From contig JBMOIF010000015.1 of the NCBI GenBank assembly GCA_049317465.1, forward strand, positions 1-41,867: a stretch of DNA of 41,867 bases, in the 5' to 3' direction. This DNA comes from CAIQIA01 sp049317465. GTDB lineage: Bacteria > Cyanobacteriota > Cyanobacteriia > PCC-6307 > Cyanobiaceae. The notes beneath the pieces were generated by a model that was given only the letters and a program-made list of their open reading frames with translations, made no database searches and was not told the DNA's origin. Of the stretch, positions 6,696 through 14,838 are shown piece after piece. The translations under genes were made by a program, and so were the position numbers. How positions within the stretch are numbered: the first letter of the stretch is position 1; each line of letters begins with the position of its first letter.

Positions 6696-7463
6696 ATGCC
6701 CGACTTCCAACGTCTGTTCAGGCACCCCTGGTTCCTCGGCATCCTCGGCATCGTCGTCGTGTTGCTGCTGTGGTGGACCGTCAGCGCCAGCGGCAGTGTC
6801 AACCCGCTCTTTCTGCCCTCCCCCCAGGCGGTCTGGCAGGCGGGCGAGCAGCAATGGACCCGTGGCCTGCTGATCAACGATGCCCTCTCCAGCATCCGCA
6901 GGGTGTTCATCGGCTTTGCCCTCTCAGCCGTGCTGGCTCTGCCGATCGGCATTGCCATGGGCACAAGCCCGGTGATCTGTCGGCTGCTGGAGCCGTTGAT
7001 GGGCCTGATCCGCTACATGCCGGCACCGGCGTTCATTCCTCTTCTCATTATCTACTTCGGTCTGGATGAACTTCCAAAGGTGCTGCTGATCTTCATCGGC
7101 ACATTCTTTTTCAACACGCTGATGATCATGGATGCCGTCAAGTTCGTGCCCCGCGAACTTGTCGAAACAGCCCGTACCCTTGGCGGACGTACGTTGCCCA
7201 TCCTGCTGCGGGTCGTGGCACCCTTCATTGCTCCCCAGGTGCTCGATGCCTACCGCATCAACATGGCTTCGGCCTGGAATCTGGTGATCGTCGCCGAGCT
7301 GGTGGCCGCCACCGAAGGGCTGGGGAAGCGCATCAGCCTGGCCCAGCGCTTCCTGCGCACCGATGAGATCTTCATGGGCCTGATCGTGATCGGTCTCATC
7401 GGTCTGCTGATCGATCTCGGTTTCCGGGCCCTGATGCGACGGGCCTGCGCCTGGGCCAACTGA
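6696..7463 (+). CDS. ABC transporter permease, probably guanidine importer
   Basis: This 255-residue inner-membrane permease is of the SsuC/TauC/NrtB type. A first hydrophobic helix (LGILGIVVVLLLWW, about residues 12-26) is followed by roughly five more. The cytoplasmic EAA coupling loop is visible as ELVETARTLGG, about residue 150, which contacts the ATPase. It begins 16 nt after the binding-protein gene and ends 13 nt before the ATPase gene, so the three form one transcript. Substrate specificity cannot be read from a permease and is inferred from the operon. Confidence 0.88.
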   Translation: MPDFQRLFRHPWFLGILGIVVVLLLWWTVSASGSVNPLFLPSPQAVWQAGEQQWTRGLLINDALSSIRRVFIGFALSAVLALPIGIAMGTSPVICRLLEPLMGLIRYMPAPAFIPLLIIYFGLDELPKVLLIFIGTFFFNTLMIMDAVKFVPRELVETARTLGGRTLPILLRVVAPFIAPQVLDAYRINMASAWNLVIVAELVAATEGLGKRISLAQRFLRTDEIFMGLIVIGLIGLLIDLGFRALMRRACAWAN

Positions 7464-7476
7464 ATCTCCCCCTCCG

Positions 7477-8247
7477 ATGCAGCTCCAGATCGATCGCCTC
7501 TGCAAGAGCTTCGGCCATGGCTCCCGGCGCAAGGAGGTGCTGCGCGATGTGAGTTTTGCGGTTCATTCCGGGGAGTTCGTGGCCCTGGTCGGCAGCTCGG
7601 GCTCGGGCAAGTCCACCGTCATGCGCCTGATCGCCGGTCTCGATCGCCCCACCGCCGGCAGCATCACCCTCGACGGTCGCCCGGTCACCGCCCCGGGGTC
7701 CGACCGGGGCATGGTCTTCCAGAAGTACAGCCTCTACCCCTGGCTCACCGCGGCGCAGAACGTCGCCTTCGGGATGGAGCTGCAGGGGCGTCCCCGCCAG
7801 GAGATCCGCGAGCGCACCGGTTACTTCCTCGAGGTGGTGGGTCTGGCCGACGCCGCTCGGCGCCTCCCCCGCGAGCTGTCCGGCGGGATGCAGCAGCGGG
7901 TGGCGATCGCCCGTGCCCTCGCGGCCGAGCCCCGCGTTCTGCTGCTGGATGAGCCCTTCGGCGCCCTCGACATTCAGATCCGGGAATCGATGCAGGAGTT
8001 CCTGCACAACCTCTGGCGACGCACCGGCCTCACCGCCCTGCTCATCACCCACGATCTCGAGGAGGCCCTGCTGCTGGCCGGCACCGTCCACATCATGGCT
8101 CCGGGCCCCGGTCGGATCGTTCGCAGCGTCCATGTCGACCTCGACCGTTCTGCCATGGCCCATCTGCGGGTGTCGCGTCCGTTCCTCGAGCTGCGCGAAG
8201 ACCTGGCCCAGGGCCTGAGGGGCCTTGAACCCGCCTTCAGCCCCTGA
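7477..8247 (+). CDS. ABC transporter ATPase, probably guanidine importer
   Basis: This 256-residue ATPase of the SsuB/TauB/NrtD type energises the importer. Walker A is GSSGSGKST (residues 39-47), the Q-loop is at FQKYSLYPWL (81-90), the ABC signature is LSGGMQQR (134-141), Walker B is LLLDEP (155-160) and the switch His lies in ITHDLEEA. All catalytic positions are intact. The gene ends 1 nt before the ATG of the Rieske oxygenase (8249), so that gene is almost certainly co-transcribed. Confidence 0.92.
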   Translation: MQLQIDRLCKSFGHGSRRKEVLRDVSFAVHSGEFVALVGSSGSGKSTVMRLIAGLDRPTAGSITLDGRPVTAPGSDRGMVFQKYSLYPWLTAAQNVAFGMELQGRPRQEIRERTGYFLEVVGLADAARRLPRELSGGMQQRVAIARALAAEPRVLLLDEPFGALDIQIRESMQEFLHNLWRRTGLTALLITHDLEEALLLAGTVHIMAPGPGRIVRSVHVDLDRSAMAHLRVSRPFLELREDLAQGLRGLEPAFSP

Positions 8248-8248
8248 C

Positions 8249-9271
8249 ATGACCACCCCCGGCTTTCTGCCCAGCTGGGTTTACACCTCGGCCGACATCG
8301 CCCGGCTCGAGCAGACCCGCTACATCGACCGCTGCTGGCATCCGGCCATGGCCAGTGCCGACCTGTCCGATCAGGGCGTGGAGACCCTTGACCTGCTGGG
8401 GCTTCCGCTGCTCATCACCCGCCCCGGTGGCCCCGAGGCCGCACCACTGGCCTTCCTCAACCGCTGCCCCCACCGCGGTGTCGCCCTGGGCAGCAGCGGC
8501 CCCGGTTCCTCCCGACGGCTCATCTGCCCTTACCACGGCTGGACCTATGACCTGCACGGCCAGCTGCTGGCTGCCGCCCGCGAAAGTGACTTCCTCGAAC
8601 CCTTCGACCGTGGCGCCTGGCCCCTTCCGTCCCTCCCCTGCCGCCAGCTGGGACCGCTGATCTGGGTGGCCCTCACCGCCGATCCCCTCCCCCTCGAGCA
8701 GCAGCTGGACCTGGTGCTGGCCGAGGCGGGGGATCTGTTCGCCCGCCCCCGGGCGCTCCTCGCCCGCCGCGCCCGGACGCTGGCCTGCAACTGGAAGGTC
8801 GCCCACGACAACACGCTCGACGACTACCACGTGGCCATCGCCCACCCCACCACCCTGCACCGGGAGCAGGGCCCGGTGCGCGACTACCGCCATGCCCTCA
8901 GCCCCCATGGCACCCTGCTGGCCACCCCCCATCCGGGCGTGGCGGGGGGCACGTTCTACACCTTCGGCCTCGCGCCCTGGACCCATCTGCTGCTCTGGCC
9001 CGATGGGCGTCTGGCGCTGATCAGCTTCCTACCCGACGGTCTCGAGCGCTGCACGATGGACCTGTGGCTGTTCGGTTCCCCAGCGCTGGCGTCTGACGCT
9101 GAGGCCTGGATGGCTGAGCTGCAGACGTTCCTGGAGGAAGACCGCCGTCTCGTCGAATCGGCCCAGCGCGGCTATGCCGCCGGTCTGACCCCCGGACCCG
9201 TGCACCGCCTCGAGCAACGGATCGTGCAGTGGCAGAGCCTCTACCGTCGCCTGCTGGAGCTGGAGGCCTGA
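8249..9271 (+). CDS. Rieske non-haem iron oxygenase, alpha subunit type
   Basis: This 340-residue enzyme has an N-terminal Rieske domain with the 2Fe-2S ligands CPH (Cys73, His75) and CPYH (Cys93, His96). The catalytic domain shows DNTLDDYHVAIAH (Asn188, His194, His199) as the mononuclear iron site, and the third ligand is probably the Asp in EEDRRLVESAQRG near residue 300. Relatives with this layout hydroxylate or N-demethylate quaternary amines, aromatic acids and similar compounds. It needs an electron-donor reductase that is not in the window. Start 8249 is preferred over an in-frame start at 8225 that would lie within the ATPase gene. As the last gene of a guanidine-riboswitch operon, it might oxidise a substituted guanidine or methylated amine; the substrate is unknown. 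Confidence 0.88.
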   Translation: MTTPGFLPSWVYTSADIARLEQTRYIDRCWHPAMASADLSDQGVETLDLLGLPLLITRPGGPEAAPLAFLNRCPHRGVALGSSGPGSSRRLICPYHGWTYDLHGQLLAAARESDFLEPFDRGAWPLPSLPCRQLGPLIWVALTADPLPLEQQLDLVLAEAGDLFARPRALLARRARTLACNWKVAHDNTLDDYHVAIAHPTTLHREQGPVRDYRHALSPHGTLLATPHPGVAGGTFYTFGLAPWTHLLLWPDGRLALISFLPDGLERCTMDLWLFGSPALASDAEAWMAELQTFLEEDRRLVESAQRGYAAGLTPGPVHRLEQRIVQWQSLYRRLLELEA

Positions 9272-9275
9272 GGGT

Positions 9276-10121
9276 TCACCAGGGCTGCTGTCGCAGCCAG
9301 GCCCCCATCGCCCCATTGATCGTCAGCAGGTCGGCCACCGGCTGGCCGGTGAAGGGCAGCTGGGGCAGGTAGCCGTCCGGTCCGAATTCCGGTGTGATCG
9401 TGAACCGCTCCCGGCCGGCGGCCGCCTGCTCGCGGGCAAACAGCTGCCAGCAGCGGCGGTGGGCCTCCAGGGCCTCGGCCCATTCGGGCGCGAAAGGGTG
9501 TCCCACCGAAGGGCCCTGGGCATGCCCCACCCGCGCGTGGACATGGTCCACACGGGCCGCCATCGCCCGCACCGGTGCCAGGTCAGGCGTCATCAGCCGC
9601 TCGGCCACTGCGCACCAGTGGCTCAGGTCGGCGGTCAGCCGCATCCCCGGAAACGCCTCCAGAAAGTCACCCAGCAGCCAGGGGCTGTAGAGGCTGCGGG
9701 AACGGTGGGTTTCGAAGCTCACCGCCAGCGGGCTGGTCTCCACCAGCGCCATCACCTGGGTCCAGAAGGTGCGTTGCACCGACCAGGGCCAGCTGTCGCT
9801 GCCCGTGAGCACGGTCACCCGCAGGGGCTGGAGGGCCGGTGCCTGCCTGAGCTGGGCGGCCAGGGAGTCCAGATGCTCATCCGGCGTGCAGGCCAGATCA
9901 GGCACATAGTCACCGCCCGTGAGCAGTTCCAGCACCAGCGCCAGCCCCTCGGCCTGCAGGGCCGCCGTCACCTCCTGCGGCCCCAGGCCGTTGAGGGCCG
10001 CGTGCTGCAGGTTCATCTCCAGGCCGTCAAAGCCGTGCTGGCGGGCCGTGCGGATCGCGGCAGGCAGATCACCGCTGAACCCCCACAGGCTGAACAGCAC
10101 CAGCGGGGCCGGTGCAGCCAT
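9276..10121 (-). CDS. xylose-isomerase-like TIM-barrel protein (sugar isomerase/epimerase family)
   Basis: This 281-residue protein has the pattern of the AP-endonuclease-2/xylose-isomerase-like barrel. Candidate metal ligands appear in the expected order: LEMNLQ near residue 35, FETHR in the middle, LTADLSHW about 40 residues later, HVHARVGHAQGPSVGHP, and TPEFGP near the end. These are typical of sugar epimerases, myo-inosose dehydratases and hydroxypyruvate isomerases; the substrate cannot be told. It converges on the Rieske gene with only 4 nt between stop codons, so it is not in the guanidine operon. The 57-residue gene at 10124-10297 lies immediately upstream on the same strand and may share its transcript. 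Confidence 0.75.
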   Translation of the reverse strand: MAAPAPLVLFSLWGFSGDLPAAIRTARQHGFDGLEMNLQHAALNGLGPQEVTAALQAEGLALVLELLTGGDYVPDLACTPDEHLDSLAAQLRQAPALQPLRVTVLTGSDSWPWSVQRTFWTQVMALVETSPLAVSFETHRSRSLYSPWLLGDFLEAFPGMRLTADLSHWCAVAERLMTPDLAPVRAMAARVDHVHARVGHAQGPSVGHPFAPEWAEALEAHRRCWQLFAREQAAAGRERFTITPEFGPDGYLPQLPFTGQPVADLLTINGAMGAWLRQQPW

Positions 10122-10123
10122 CG

Positions 10124-10297
10124 TCAGGTCGGCGGCGTGAATTCTTCAGGCTGAATGCCGAGGTAGACCGCCTCCCGGAACAGGGCCTGCTTCGCTTCGG
10201 CATCCTGGCGCTGCTCAGCGCTGGCGTAACGGCTGCGCAGGGACGCGACCAGGGCCTGGCGGCGCGATGCGGTCATGGGGCCCGGCGCAGAGGCCAT
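10124..10297 (-). CDS. small conserved-looking hypothetical protein
   Basis: This 57-residue, basic-to-acidic helical protein begins MASAPGPMTASRRQ; the ATG at 10276 is an alternative start. The body, LVASLRSRYASAEQRQDAEAKQALFREAVYLG, is amphipathic, and the tail ends PEEFTPPT. No motif is recognised. Its stop is 2 nt before the start of the TIM-barrel gene, which suggests translational coupling. It lies between the TIM-barrel gene and pilC, all on the minus strand. Confidence 0.5.
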   Translation of the reverse strand: MASAPGPMTASRRQALVASLRSRYASAEQRQDAEAKQALFREAVYLGIQPEEFTPPT

Positions 10298-10331
10298 CGG
10301 CTGCAGGAACAATCCAGACCAATCTAGGCAG

Positions 10332-11555
10332 TCACTTGATCTTGTCGAACACGCTGAACATCGGCAGATACATCGCCAGCAGAATTGAGCCCACAATGCC
10401 GCCCACCAGCACGATCATCATCGGCTCAAGCATCGCCGTCATGGCCTTCACCGTCGCCGAGATCTCGTCTTCGTAGAAGTCAGCCACCTTCGAGAGCATG
10501 CCATCAAGCTGGCCCGTTTCTTCTCCGATCGCCAGCATGCTCATCGCCATGTCGGGAAACACCTGCCGCCGCCCCAGCGCCTGGCTCAGCATTCCCCCTT
10601 CCTGCACCTCGTGCTTTGACGCTTCCACCGCATCCGCCAGGATGCTGTTGCCCACCGTGTCGCGCACGATGTCGAGCGCCATCAGAATCGGCACCCCCGC
10701 GCGGCTCAACGAACTGAACGTGCGGCAGAACTGGGCAGTGGCGGTCTTCTGGATCAGATCCCCGAACAGCGGCACCTTCAGCAGCAGCGCATCGATCTTC
10801 CGCCGGCCGCTGCGGGTGGCATACAACTGCCGCAGGCCCCACACCAGCAGCAGCAACAGCCCCGCCAGCACCACCGAGAACGACGACCGCAGCAGACCGC
10901 TCAGGTCCACCATGAACTGCGTGAACGGCGGCAGGTCGGCCCCCAGTTCCTTGAAGATGCCCGCAAAGGTGGGAATCAGAAAGATCGTCATCCCCAGAAA
11001 CACCAGAATCGCGATCGCCAGCACCGTCAGCGGATAACCCAGCGCCCCGCGGATCTGGTTCCGCAATTTGGCGTTGTCTTCGAGCAGCTTCGCCAGCCGC
11101 TTCAGCACCTCCTCCAGCACCCCACCGGCTTCGCCGGCTTCGATCATCGCCACCGTCAGCTGGTCGAACACCTGCGGCCAGCGCCGCATCGCTGCCCCCA
11201 GGGATGCCCCCTGGTTCACGTCCTGCGCCACCCGCGTGATCGCCCGGCGGAACAGCGGCAGCTTCTGCTGCCGGGCCATCAGGTCGAGGCTGCGCACGAT
11301 CGGCACCCCCGCCCCCACCAGGGCCGCCAGCTTGCTGGCGAACACCGCCTTCTCCTTCACGCCAGGCGCCTGCTCCAGCTGGAGCCGCAGGCCCCGCTGC
11401 ACCTTGTCGATCCGTTCGGCCTCGGGCTTGAGGCTCAGGGCCAGAATCCCCCGCTGCCGCAGCAGCCGCTTGGCCGCCTGCAGGTCGGCGGCACTCAGCC
11501 GCAGCGTCTTCTCCCGCCCCTGCCGGTCGCGGTAGGTGGCGAGATAGCTGATCAC
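10332..11555 (-). CDS. pilC: type IV pilus inner-membrane platform protein PilC
   Basis: This 407-residue member of the GspF/PilC family forms the inner-membrane platform on which the pilus motors act. The N-terminus is cytosolic (YRDRQGREKTLRLSA). Two repeated GspF domains follow, each with the conserved FCRTFSSL-like or FASKLAALVGAGVPI start, and hydrophobic segments lie around residues 170-195, 220-240 and 375-400. The C-terminal EPMMIVLVGGIVGSILLAMYLPMF is the most conserved part of the family. It starts with GTG at 11555, overlapping the pilT stop by four bases, so it is translated with pilT. Length is normal. It is the last gene of the pilB-pilT-pilC operon. Confidence 0.95.
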   Translation of the reverse strand: MISYLATYRDRQGREKTLRLSAADLQAAKRLLRQRGILALSLKPEAERIDKVQRGLRLQLEQAPGVKEKAVFASKLAALVGAGVPIVRSLDLMARQQKLPLFRRAITRVAQDVNQGASLGAAMRRWPQVFDQLTVAMIEAGEAGGVLEEVLKRLAKLLEDNAKLRNQIRGALGYPLTVLAIAILVFLGMTIFLIPTFAGIFKELGADLPPFTQFMVDLSGLLRSSFSVVLAGLLLLLVWGLRQLYATRSGRRKIDALLLKVPLFGDLIQKTATAQFCRTFSSLSRAGVPILMALDIVRDTVGNSILADAVEASKHEVQEGGMLSQALGRRQVFPDMAMSMLAIGEETGQLDGMLSKVADFYEDEISATVKAMTAMLEPMMIVLVGGIVGSILLAMYLPMFSVFDKIK

Positions 11556-12631
11556 GCGCCGTCGCCCAGCAGCCTCACCAGCTCATCGGGTTTGCCGGCC
11601 TTGGCCAGCCCCTCCTCCCGTTCGATCTCGCCCGCTTCGATCAGGTTCGCCAGCGCCCGCTCCAGGGTCTGCATGCCGTACTGGCCGCCCGTCTGCAGCT
11701 GCGAATAGATCTGCGCCGTCTTGCCTTCGCGGATCAGGTTCGCCAGGGCCGGGGTGTTCACCATGATCTCCTGGGCCATCACCCGCCCGTAGGCCCCCGG
11801 CGGTGGGTTGCGGCGTTTGCACAGGGTCTGGGCGAACACCGCCATCAGGCTGCCGCTCAGCTGCACCCTGATCTGCGTCTGCTGCGACGGCGGGAACACG
11901 TCCACCATCCGGTCAACCGTCTGCGCCGCCGAGCTGGTGTGCAGCGTGCCGAACACCAGGTGGCCCGTCTCGGCCGCCGTGATCGCCAGCTGGATCGTCT
12001 CCAGGTCGCGCATCTCTCCCACCAGAATCACGTCTGGGTCTTCGCGCAGGGCAGCCCGCAGGGCATTGGCGAAGCTGCGGGTGTCTTCCCCCAGTTCGCG
12101 CTGGTGGATGACGCTGCGGGCCGGGTGATACACGAATTCGATCGGATCCTCCACTGTGAGGATGTGTTCGGCGCGGGTCTGGTTGATGTTCTCCAGCAGG
12201 GCCGCCAGGGTCGTGGTCTTGCCCGATCCCGTCGGTCCCGTCACCAGCATCAGCCCCCGCGGCCGCTCGCTGATGTCGCGCACCACCTGCGGCAGCCGCA
12301 GTTGCTCAAGGGTCGGAATCGTGCTGCCCAGCGCCCGCAGGCACGCGGCATACGACCCCTTCTCGCGATACACGTTTACCCGGAAGCGGGCGACACCCCG
12401 CAGGCCGTACGAACAGTCGAGCTCCCAGTTCTGCTCCAGCTGCTTGCGTTGGTTGTTGTTCAGCAGCGAGAAGATGAGCCGGTTGCAGAGTTCTTCGGTC
12501 AGGGCCTCGGGTTCCATCGGCTGCAGCTGGCCGCTGAAGCGTCCGTAGGGGGGCAGACCCGCCGACAGGTGCAGGTCGCTGCCGCCCCGCTGCACCAGCT
12601 GCTCCATCAGTTCTTCGATCGCCACGGCCAT
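11552..12631 (-). CDS. pilT: pilus retraction ATPase PilT
   Basis: This 359-residue hexameric ATPase drives pilus retraction, which powers twitching and DNA uptake. Walker A is TGPTGSGKTTT, and the PilT-type Asp box (HILTVEDPIEFV), Walker B (DVILVGEMRDLET) and His box (TGHLVFGTLHTSSA) are all intact. The N-terminal PAS-like part with GGSDLHLSAGLPP is the PilT signature and distinguishes it from PilB. The C-terminal motif region (QEIMVNTPALANLIREGKT) is present. The gene follows pilB by 27 nt and overlaps pilC by four bases. Confidence 0.96.
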   Translation of the reverse strand: MAVAIEELMEQLVQRGGSDLHLSAGLPPYGRFSGQLQPMEPEALTEELCNRLIFSLLNNNQRKQLEQNWELDCSYGLRGVARFRVNVYREKGSYAACLRALGSTIPTLEQLRLPQVVRDISERPRGLMLVTGPTGSGKTTTLAALLENINQTRAEHILTVEDPIEFVYHPARSVIHQRELGEDTRSFANALRAALREDPDVILVGEMRDLETIQLAITAAETGHLVFGTLHTSSAAQTVDRMVDVFPPSQQTQIRVQLSGSLMAVFAQTLCKRRNPPPGAYGRVMAQEIMVNTPALANLIREGKTAQIYSQLQTGGQYGMQTLERALANLIEAGEIEREEGLAKAGKPDELVRLLGDGA

Positions 12632-12658
12632 CGCTCAGCGGTCTCCGATGCCTGCCAC

Positions 12659-14095
12659 CTATGCCTGCAGTGTGCCCCGCGGGGTGAGGCAATAGGGGCA
12701 ATCGATCCAGTCGTCGCGCAGGCCCGCGCCGCAGCCCCGGCAGGTGCTCGTCGTGAGCTGCCGGGCGCGGATCTCCTGCTCCAGACCCGAATCGGTGAGC
12801 AGCACCCGTTCCACCTCCTCGAGGCTGGTGATGCCGTCGCGGGCCAGACCCAGGCCATAGCCCAGCAGGGTGCGCATGCCGTTCTCGAGGGCCAGGCGCC
12901 GCAGCTGGTCGGTGCCCATGCCCCGGCCAATGGCTTCGCTCATCTCCTCATTGATCCGCATCACCTCGTACACACCGATGCGCCCCCGGTAGCCCACCCC
13001 GCCGCAGTGGCTGCAGGGCGTGCCGGCCGGCGGTGTCCGCTGGAACGTCAGCGATGCCGGGTCGCTGGCGCTCAGCCCCAGCCGTGCCAGGTCGGCCGCC
13101 GTGGGCACATGCGGCACTCGGCACACCGGACACAGGCGCCGCAGCAGCCGCTGCGACAGCACCCCGATCAGTGCGGCGCTGAGCATGAAGGTCTCCACCC
13201 CCATCTCGGCCAGCCGCGCCACGGCGCTGGGGGCGTCGTTGCAGTGCAGGGTCGTGAACACCAGGTGGCCCGTCAGGGCCGCCTCCAGGGCCGTCTTGGC
13301 CGTCTCCAGATCGCGGGTTTCGCCCACCAGCAGCACATCCGGGTCCTGACGCATGAACGCCCGCAGGGTCTGGGCGAAGTCGAGACCCTTGTCGCGGTTC
13401 ACCTGCGTCTGCGTGATGCCGGGCAGGGTGTACTCGATCGGGTCCTCGACGGTCGAGATGTTCAGCCCCGGGTCGTTCCGTTCCGCCAGTAGCGAATACA
13501 GCGTCGTCGACTTGCCCGATCCCGTCGGCCCCGTCACCAGCAGGATGCCGTAGGGCTTGCGGCCCATGTCGCGGATTTCGGCCAGGGCCAGTGGGTCGGT
13601 CACCAGCTGGTCCAGCCCCAGCTGTGTCGCACTCGAATCCAGCAGCCGCAGCACCACCTTCTCGCCGAAGCGGCTCGGCAGCACGCTGACGCGGAAGTCG
13701 ACGAGCCGCCCCTTCCAGCGGCGGCGGATGCGGCCGTCCTGGGGCAGCCGCCGCTCGGCGATGTCCAGGTCGGCCAAAATCTTGAAGCGGCTCGTGAGCG
13801 CCGGGATCACCCGCGCGGGCAGTGGCTCGAAGGCATTGCGCAGCACCCCGTCCAGCCGCAGCCGCACGTTCAGCCCCTGCTCCTGCGGCTCGATGTGGAT
13901 GTCGCTGGCACCGCTGGCCAGGGCCCGCACCAGGATCCGGTCGGCCAGCTGCACCACCGGCGCGGCCGTGCGGTCCTCGGCGCTCTCCTCCAGATCCGGG
14001 CCTTCGGCCGCCGCTGGTGGTGCGAAGGTCTCGAAGCTGTCATCCAGCTCGAAGCGTTCCAGGAGCGGCCCCCGGGCTGTGGTCATCTGCATCAT
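12659..14095 (-). CDS. pilB: pilus extension ATPase PilB (short form)
   Basis: This GspE/PilB-type ATPase powers pilus assembly. Walker A is TGPTGSGKSTT, the Asp box is STVEDPIEY, Walker B is DVLLVGETRDLET and the His box is TGHLVFTTLH. The tetracysteine zinc site of the family is present (CPVC ... CSHCGGVGYRGRIGVYE). At about 478 residues it lacks most of the N-terminal T2SSE_N region found in roughly 670-residue cyanobacterial PilB. The last 30 residues add a second zinc-ribbon-like motif, CRGCG ... CPYC. The start at 14095 is chosen because GGAGGG lies just upstream; 14092 and 14086 are alternatives, and a longer frame to 14170 would lack a ribosome site. It is first in the operon and divergent from grpE. 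Confidence 0.92.
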   Translation of the reverse strand: MMQMTTARGPLLERFELDDSFETFAPPAAAEGPDLEESAEDRTAAPVVQLADRILVRALASGASDIHIEPQEQGLNVRLRLDGVLRNAFEPLPARVIPALTSRFKILADLDIAERRLPQDGRIRRRWKGRLVDFRVSVLPSRFGEKVVLRLLDSSATQLGLDQLVTDPLALAEIRDMGRKPYGILLVTGPTGSGKSTTLYSLLAERNDPGLNISTVEDPIEYTLPGITQTQVNRDKGLDFAQTLRAFMRQDPDVLLVGETRDLETAKTALEAALTGHLVFTTLHCNDAPSAVARLAEMGVETFMLSAALIGVLSQRLLRRLCPVCRVPHVPTAADLARLGLSASDPASLTFQRTPPAGTPCSHCGGVGYRGRIGVYEVMRINEEMSEAIGRGMGTDQLRRLALENGMRTLLGYGLGLARDGITSLEEVERVLLTDSGLEQEIRARQLTTSTCRGCGAGLRDDWIDCPYCLTPRGTLQA

Positions 14096-14184
14096 CCGCC
14101 CTCCGGACGGTCCAGCTCTCCCATGGCGGGATTTCCTCCCTTGATCCAGGTGCTGTCGCCCCTGCAACATGTTGTGACCCTCAG

Positions 14185-14838
14185 ATGTCCCGCATGACCG
14201 GCGCGTCCACGTCTCCCGAGTCCGTCCCCGACGAGATCGGGTCCGTCGGGGAACCGCCCGAGGCGTCCACCGACGCCCCCGAGGGTCAGGAGGGCCACGA
14301 AGCTCCTGAAGGCCAGGAACCCGCCGCCGCCGGCTCCGGCGCCGACGAGGAACTCGAACGCCTGCGGGGCGAGCACGAGACCCTGCGCGGCCAGTACATG
14401 CGCATGGCCGCCGATTTCGACAACTTCCGCAAGCGCCAGCAGCGCGATGCCGCCGATCAGCGCCTGCAGATCACCTGCAGCGCCCTCGGCGCGATCCTGC
14501 CGGTGGTCGACAACTTCGAACGGGCCCGCCAGCAGCTCGATCCCCAGGGCGAAGAGGCCCAGGCCCTGCACCGCAGCTACCAGGGTCTCTACAAGCAACT
14601 GGTGGAGGCCCTCAAGGAGCTGGGGGTGGCGCCGATGCGGGTGCAGGGGGAACCCTTCGATCCCAACCTGCACGAGGCCGTGCTGCGCGAGCCCAGCGAC
14701 GACTACCACGAAGATGTGGTGATCGAAGAGCTGCAGCGCGGCTATCAGCTCGAGACCCGGGTGCTGCGCCATGCCCTCGTCAAGGTGTCCATGGGACCCG
14801 GTCCCGCCGCCGACCGCTCTGACCCCGAAGCCGACTGA
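14185..14838 (+). CDS. grpE: GrpE, nucleotide exchange factor of DnaK
   Basis: GrpE releases ADP from DnaK. The N-terminal 60 residues are acidic and disordered (rich in Glu, Pro, Gly). Then come the long helix with ADFDNFRKRQQRD and the ILPVVDNFERARQQL dimerisation helices. The C-terminal beta wing holds the family signature GVAPM...GEPFDPNLHEAV and ends RVLRHALVKVS. About 217 residues from the ATG at 14185; the ATG at 14194 is equally possible. Further upstream in-frame starts would run into the divergent pilB gene. The stop overlaps the dnaJ start by one base. Confidence 0.95.
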   Translation: MSRMTGASTSPESVPDEIGSVGEPPEASTDAPEGQEGHEAPEGQEPAAAGSGADEELERLRGEHETLRGQYMRMAADFDNFRKRQQRDAADQRLQITCSALGAILPVVDNFERARQQLDPQGEEAQALHRSYQGLYKQLVEALKELGVAPMRVQGEPFDPNLHEAVLREPSDDYHEDVVIEELQRGYQLETRVLRHALVKVSMGPGPAADRSDPEAD

